A stretch of DNA of 64,000 nt from an uncultured Altererythrobacter sp. (lineage in GTDB: Bacteria > Pseudomonadota > Alphaproteobacteria > Sphingomonadales > Sphingomonadaceae). A model generated the notes under the pieces. That model made no database searches. It was given only the letters and a program-made list of their open reading frames with translations, and had not been told where the DNA came from. The position numbers were made by a program, and so were the translations under genes. Where the stretch lies: positions 124,001-188,000 of the forward strand of contig CAJXNC010000001.1 of assembly GCA_913056125.1 (NCBI GenBank), written 5' to 3'. Positions 60,047 to 64,000 of the stretch are shown here, piece after piece. Every line of letters begins with the position of its first letter. Positions within the stretch are counted from its first letter, which is position 1.

Positions 60047-61749
60047 CAGCTTGACATCCGGACTGGCAATCGGCGCAGCTTTGCCATCATCCGGCCCTGC
60101 AATCGGCGAAGGGGTGCGATCCAACCCTGACGGTTTTTCACTTGGTCCTGCGCTATCCGCTTTACGAGGACTTCCGGCGGACATGGTAGCCTTGTCTCCG
60201 GATCGAGATAGCGCGGATAGGTTATCAGCACGCCGGCGATCAGCTCTTCGAGTGCGATTTCCCTGCCTCGCCGTTTACTTGCAGGAGCGAGATCCCTCGT
60301 CAGGCCCCAGCCAGCGTAGAAAGGGGTGCCGTGACAGGTCACCTCGCAACCCCGGAGAAGAGCTTCGAACCCGGTTAGCGATGTGTGCACATGGACCGCG
60401 TCCACGCGGTCGAGCAATTGCGCCATGCTGCCGTCACGAACGATGTGGTCCGCGAATTCCGTCGCAGCGTCATCGTCAATCGCTCCGATCCGGTGACCTG
60501 CATCGACATCCGGGTGCGGGCGCCACCAGATTTCGGCCTCGGGCTCCAATGCGCGTGCTTGCTTGAGCAGAGCTAGGTTCGAGGTGATGTTGTGCCCACC
60601 CGCCAGGAATGACATGTCGTCCTCTACCTGGCCTGCGACCAGCACCACCCTTCGTCCCTTGGCTGGTTTGGGCAATGACGGTTCTGCTCCCTTTGTTGCG
60701 GTATATTTGCTAATTCCCGCAGCGAGGATCGCATCGGCCAGGCGCCTGGCACGGGCCAACAGCTCCGGACCGAAATCGCTCTCGCGTAGAATAGTCTCCA
60801 GATCGCTTGGCGCCGAAGGATCGTAGTAGATCCCTTGCCAATCCACCACGACAGATGACGGAGGAATCAGATTGCTGCCGAGGCCGACGGATCGCACGAA
60901 TCCGTCTTCGATCTTGACCACGGGAACGCCCTGCGATTGAGCCTCCGCAATGAATTCGGGCGAAACGCGGGATGGCCAGACGGCCAGCGCACCTTGCATC
61001 TTGCGTGCATGGGCGAGGGCGGCATCGGCGCGAGCAAATTTGGGCATTGGTTGGTCCGGCACTTGCAGGAACCGCGCGATCTCATCCCGCTTCCACCACG
61101 CCATGCCGCATGCCGCGACAATCGGCTTGCTTTTTGATCCCCGATTTCCGTCGATCGTTCGGCGCCATTCGGCAAGCAGCGCAATCGCTGACTTTCCCGT
61201 CAGCCAAGCGTCCTCGAATGGGTCGTGTAGCGGCTGCATGAGTGCGTTCATCGCCCGCCTGCACAATTGAGAAGGAGTCTCTTCCGGCGAGCCGAAGGGG
61301 CCGGCCGAAAGCACATGAACCGGCACGCCAAGGATGCAGGCGATAGCTATCCATTCATCGTCGCCATGGGCAATCAGCTCGCTCGCAGGTTCCAGTACCG
61401 ACCAGGGATCGCAGTCCATGTACCATTCCGTCCGACCTTCGATGGCCAGCCTTTCCAGCTCGCCATTCAGGGTGTCATCGCGAGCAATCAACAAGGAGCG
61501 TTTGTGCGCCGCCTTGTTGTGCAGATATTCCCGGTCTGTTGCTGCGCGGGGACGCACGATCACTTCGGCGAGCACGTCCGCCGGGACAGGCTTGGCCCAG
61601 AAGCGTCCTCCAACCCTAGCTTCTCGCAAGGCCTCGAAAAGGCCTGCGCAATCTTCGGCTTCATGGGCTGCTCGCGGAGAGTGAGCCGGTGGCTCGACCA
61701 GGCCCTTGAAAGGGGGCGCGCGCAGGAGTGCCGGAATGACGGTGCTCAC
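60046..61749 (-). CDS. kpsC: Capsular polysaccharide beta-Kdo transferase KpsC
   Basis: About 567 residues. The C-terminal half carries KpsC motifs: KIEDGFVRSVGLGSNLIPPS, VVDWQGIYYDPSAPSDLE, VLVAGQVEDDMSF, WWRPHPDVDAG and CEVTCHGTPFYAGWGLTRD. The N-terminal third differs from classical two-module KpsC (about 670 residues) and the protein is shorter, so one transferase module may be reduced. The GTG at 61749 overlaps the upstream stop (GTGA); ATG 61764 is an alternative. Together with KpsS it makes the poly-Kdo linker of the capsule. Confidence 0.85.
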   Translation of the reverse strand: MSTVIPALLRAPPFKGLVEPPAHSPRAAHEAEDCAGLFEALREARVGGRFWAKPVPADVLAEVIVRPRAATDREYLHNKAAHKRSLLIARDDTLNGELERLAIEGRTEWYMDCDPWSVLEPASELIAHGDDEWIAIACILGVPVHVLSAGPFGSPEETPSQLCRRAMNALMQPLHDPFEDAWLTGKSAIALLAEWRRTIDGNRGSKSKPIVAACGMAWWKRDEIARFLQVPDQPMPKFARADAALAHARKMQGALAVWPSRVSPEFIAEAQSQGVPVVKIEDGFVRSVGLGSNLIPPSSVVVDWQGIYYDPSAPSDLETILRESDFGPELLARARRLADAILAAGISKYTATKGAEPSLPKPAKGRRVVLVAGQVEDDMSFLAGGHNITSNLALLKQARALEPEAEIWWRPHPDVDAGHRIGAIDDDAATEFADHIVRDGSMAQLLDRVDAVHVHTSLTGFEALLRGCEVTCHGTPFYAGWGLTRDLAPASKRRGREIALEELIAGVLITYPRYLDPETRLPCPPEVLVKRIAQDQVKNRQGWIAPLRRLQGRMMAKLRRLPVRMSS

Positions 61750-62357
61750 GGACGCCTGCCCCATTCGGCCAGTTCCAGGCGGCCATCAGAAGTGCGCTTG
61801 ATGACGCCGTAGCCACCCGTCGGCAATTTCATGCTCGGAAGGTTTTCTGCAGCTGATTGCAGAGTCTTGTTGGCCAATAGAGCGAAGCGGCCCGCGCCAT
61901 TACTGGTGACGAAGAGAATGGGGTCAGGTGATATCTCCTCCATCAGGATATGGCGCCAGGCTTCAAGTCGCATATCGGCGTCGACTTCCCAGCCCGGAGG
62001 AGCGATTGCGGACTTGTCCCATGCCGCCAGCGCTTTCGAACCGATGCGATCGAGCACTTGGTCCTCGGTCGCATTCTCGTCCGGTCCGTGATCGATCTCG
62101 CGCAGAAATTCCGATGTCTCCAATTCGGGCAGGGGGCCTTCCGTCTGGTCCAGAATGGCCTTGGCGGTTTGTTGCGTGCGAAGCAGTGGAGAGACAAGGG
62201 CCCGTGCGAAAGACCAGTTACGAGAGGCGAAGAGATGACCGAGTGCACGTGCCTGGGCGATGCCTTGCGCGGTCAAGGGAAGGTCAGTGCGGCTTCCAAT
62301 TCGGCGGGCGGGTTGGCTGGCCTCGAATGTATTGCCGTGACGAACGATTACGAACAT
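61746..62357 (-). CDS. Histidine phosphatase superfamily protein
   Basis: 203 residues with the phosphoglycerate-mutase-like start MFVIVRHGNTFE (phospho-His9 region), DLPLTAQGIAQARALG, SPLLRTQQTA and a second His in the C-terminal half. ATG 62357 has AGAAGAG just upstream; the longer reading from 62447 is rejected. It sits between kdsB and kpsC in the capsule operon, so a sugar-phosphate or lipid-phosphate substrate in Kdo/capsule synthesis is plausible. Kdo-8-phosphate phosphatase activity is one possibility, but the normal enzyme for that is a HAD protein. Confidence 0.82.
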   Translation of the reverse strand: MFVIVRHGNTFEASQPARRIGSRTDLPLTAQGIAQARALGHLFASRNWSFARALVSPLLRTQQTAKAILDQTEGPLPELETSEFLREIDHGPDENATEDQVLDRIGSKALAAWDKSAIAPPGWEVDADMRLEAWRHILMEEISPDPILFVTSNGAGRFALLANKTLQSAAENLPSMKLPTGGYGVIKRTSDGRLELAEWGRRP

Positions 62358-62400
62358 GTGCTCTTCTGACTGTGGCGCGATGCCTTCGCAAGACCTCGGA

Positions 62401-63228
62401 TCAGGCAGCGAGCGGATCGCCAAGCCTCGCAATCGCCTCCTCTGCAAGGTCGAGGTCTGCAGGAGTGTCGATACCGGACAAAGCGTGGCTGGGCGGATCG
62501 ACAGGCACGGTCATAATTGTCCTGCCGTGTTCAAGGAACCTGAGTTGTTCCAGTCCTTCCAGCATTTCATAGGTGCCCTGGCCCTTGGCAACAAACCAGT
62601 CGAGCGCTTCGCTCGTATAGGCATAAAGCCCAAGATGCTGCCAGACAGGCGACATGGACTGCTTGCGCAACGAATCCTCGTTGCGGATTGCCGGCAGGAT
62701 CGATTTCGAAAACCACAATGCCCGGCCTTCCGGATCGCGCAGGCACGTGGTGCCACTGAAAGGTGCTGTGATCTTGTGTTTGCGGAGACGGTCAAGCCGA
62801 TCCCAGTCCAGATGGTAGACGGGCGTGGCAACATCGACTGAGGAGTTGCGCAGCGTTTCGAGTACCCCCGCGATGACCTGAGGCGTGATGAAGGGAGCAT
62901 CTCCCTGCAAGCAAACGACATTTTCCGGAAGGCGAGGCTGTTGCAGTACCGCAGCATGGGCACGTGCCGTGCCGCAATCAAGCGTTGTCTCTGTAAGCGC
63001 GACTTGGGCCCCCAACGCCTCGGCATGGTTGGCAATCCGTTCATCATCGGTCGCCACTACGACGGCACAATTCCCGCATAAGTCGGATGCCTTTTTGGCA
63101 TTGGCATAAACACGATCGAGCATTGTCCTGCCGCCAAGCGTGAGCAAGGGCTTGCCGGGCAGGCGTGACGAACCGAAGCGCGCGGGTATGACGATCAGGT
63201 CGTTCAAGGATCCGGGGCCACGCGTCAT
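62401..63228 (-). CDS. kdsB: 3-deoxy-manno-octulosonate cytidylyltransferase
   Basis: 275 residues. The N-terminal nucleotide-binding motif is VIPARFGSSRLPGKPLL, followed by VVVATDDERIANHAEALG, CLQGDAPFITP (QGDEP-type motif) and HLGLYAYTSEALDWF. It makes CMP-Kdo from Kdo and CTP for lipopolysaccharide and capsule linkers. Start ATG 63228 places the catalytic motif near residue 12, as in other KdsB proteins; a longer reading overlaps kdsD. Confidence 0.92.
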   Translation of the reverse strand: MTRGPGSLNDLIVIPARFGSSRLPGKPLLTLGGRTMLDRVYANAKKASDLCGNCAVVVATDDERIANHAEALGAQVALTETTLDCGTARAHAAVLQQPRLPENVVCLQGDAPFITPQVIAGVLETLRNSSVDVATPVYHLDWDRLDRLRKHKITAPFSGTTCLRDPEGRALWFSKSILPAIRNEDSLRKQSMSPVWQHLGLYAYTSEALDWFVAKGQGTYEMLEGLEQLRFLEHGRTIMTVPVDPPSHALSGIDTPADLDLAEEAIARLGDPLAA

Positions 63229-63259
63229 GCGCGACCAAGCGATGCGCGGATACCGGACA

Positions 63260-64000
63260 TCACACGCCCAGCCTGACGATGTCATGGATATGGATGATCC
63301 CGATCAAGCGCTCGGCATCGGTAACGAACAGAACCGAGACCGCATGCTTGTTCATCAATTCCAGCGCCTCGCTGCACAGCATGTCTGCGCAGGCGGTTAC
63401 CGGCGTGTGAGACATATGCTTGGCAATTCCATCTTGCAGGTCATGGCTGGCAATGCAGCGTCGCAGGTCTCCGTCCGTGAATGCGCCGACAAGCTTGCCC
63501 TCGTCGTCAACCACTGCGGTGCATCCATAGCGCTTGCGGTTCATTTCGATCGTGGCGTCAACCAGCGATGCCTGGCGCGGAACGCTCGGTACCGCATTGC
63601 CGGTGCCCATCACTTCACCAACTGTGCTGAGAATCGTTCCGAGGCGGCCGCCCGGATGGAAAACGCGGAAATCCCCATGCGAGAATCCGCGCGCTTCGAT
63701 CATGGCCATGGCGAGGGCGTCGCCAAGTACGACCTGCAATGTGGTCGACGTGGTTGGTGCGAGCTCGTTCGGGCACGCTTCGCGCGCCAGCGGCAAGGCC
63801 AAGCAGATATCGGCCGCCTTTCCTGCCTTGCTTTCGGGATATGCCGTCGCGACGATGAGCGGGACATTGTAGAGGCGGCAAAAATCAAAAATGTCACTCA
63901 ATTCGCGTGTTTCGCCCGACCAGGTCAGGGCGAATACAACGTCGTCGCTGCCGATAATGCCAAGGTCTCCATGGCTGGCCTCTGCTGCATGGAGATAGAG
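63260..64000 (-). CDS. kdsD: Arabinose-5-phosphate isomerase (KdsD/KpsF), 5' end outside window
   Basis: The reverse strand is open to the window edge. The visible part starts in the SIS domain (LYLHAAEASHGDLGII; VFALTWSGETREL; PNELAPTTSTTLQV) and continues into two CBS domains (about the last 130 residues; TAVVDDEGKLVGAFTDGDLR). It converts ribulose-5-phosphate to arabinose-5-phosphate, the first committed step of Kdo synthesis. Being next to kdsB and kpsC, this could be the capsule-dedicated paralogue KpsF. The N terminus is missing from the window. Confidence 0.9.
   Translation of the reverse strand, partial: LYLHAAEASHGDLGIIGSDDVVFALTWSGETRELSDIFDFCRLYNVPLIVATAYPESKAGKAADICLALPLAREACPNELAPTTSTTLQVVLGDALAMAMIEARGFSHGDFRVFHPGGRLGTILSTVGEVMGTGNAVPSVPRQASLVDATIEMNRKRYGCTAVVDDEGKLVGAFTDGDLRRCIASHDLQDGIAKHMSHTPVTACADMLCSEALELMNKHAVSVLFVTDAERLIGIIHIHDIVRLGV

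Noticed and set aside
1-64000. tRNA, rRNA or CRISPR array
   Set aside because: No cloverleaf, rRNA segment or regularly spaced direct repeats were recognised; the dispersed repeats are far apart and IS-derived.

Overview
The window is GC-rich, gene-dense DNA with the profile of an aerobic Gram-negative alphaproteobacterium, most likely Sphingomonadales (Erythrobacteraceae/Sphingomonadaceae-like). The basis is four TonB-dependent receptors (two with STN signalling domains), two ECF sigma/FecR pairs, a BapA-prefix type I secretion substrate, a NodT-type RND pump and a Kdo-based capsule locus. The genus-level placement is inference. No rRNA, tRNA or CRISPR array was seen.

Layout. (1) 1-4519, minus strand: a tightly overlapping zinc-type operon (DUF1826, MerC-like, Zur/Fur, LolD-like ATPase, His-rich FtsX/MacB-like permease, DUF3299-like protein, methyltransferase) with a candidate operator upstream. 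(2) 4.6-9.4 kb: an IS remnant, a chimeric histidine kinase, a poly-Ser intradiol dioxygenase lipoprotein and an OmpR/EnvZ-type pair. (3) 9.6-12.8 kb: a PepSY membrane protein and TonB receptor with a Fur-like box. (4) 13.2-20.0 kb: an ECF sigma/FecR pair, a large STN TonB receptor and a PhoX-type phosphatase. All three transcription units carry the same motif, GTACCC-N19-CTCTWC, which defines a small ECF regulon visible from sequence alone. (5) 20.2-27.1 kb: TetR regulator plus RND tripartite efflux, bounded by IS-derived ends. (6) 27.2-29.6 kb: decayed ABC exporter and nucleotidyltransferase, possibly relics of a lasso-peptide locus. (7) 29.5-33.7 kb: TonB receptor and PhoD-type phosphatase. 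(8) 34.3-46.0 kb: a complete type I secretion system followed by a 2313-residue substrate. The substrate combines a BapA-like prefix, Ig-like repeats, a beta-propeller interrupted by a PhoX-like domain, and a 5'-nucleotidase. (9) 46.3-54.5 kb: an outer-membrane barrel protein, then sigma, FecR, STN TonB receptor and autotransporter in a row. (10) 55-64 kb: capsule/Kdo genes (kpsS, kpsC, kdsB, kdsD/kpsF) with glycosyltransferase, sulfatase-like transferase, fatty acid hydroxylase and histidine phosphatase genes.

How it fits together. Three separate secreted phosphoesterase genes (PhoX, PhoD, giant PhoX/5'-nucleotidase) lie among TonB receptors and surface-signalling regulators. This suggests a surface nutrient-scavenging region in which organophosphate is probably a main target. 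The modules are separated by degraded copies of one IS6-like element, seen as transposase fragments (4.6, 54.5 kb) and short non-autonomous derivatives with terminal inverted repeats (12.9, 27.1, 34.0 kb). All are in the same orientation, which suggests repeated IS-mediated assembly of the region.
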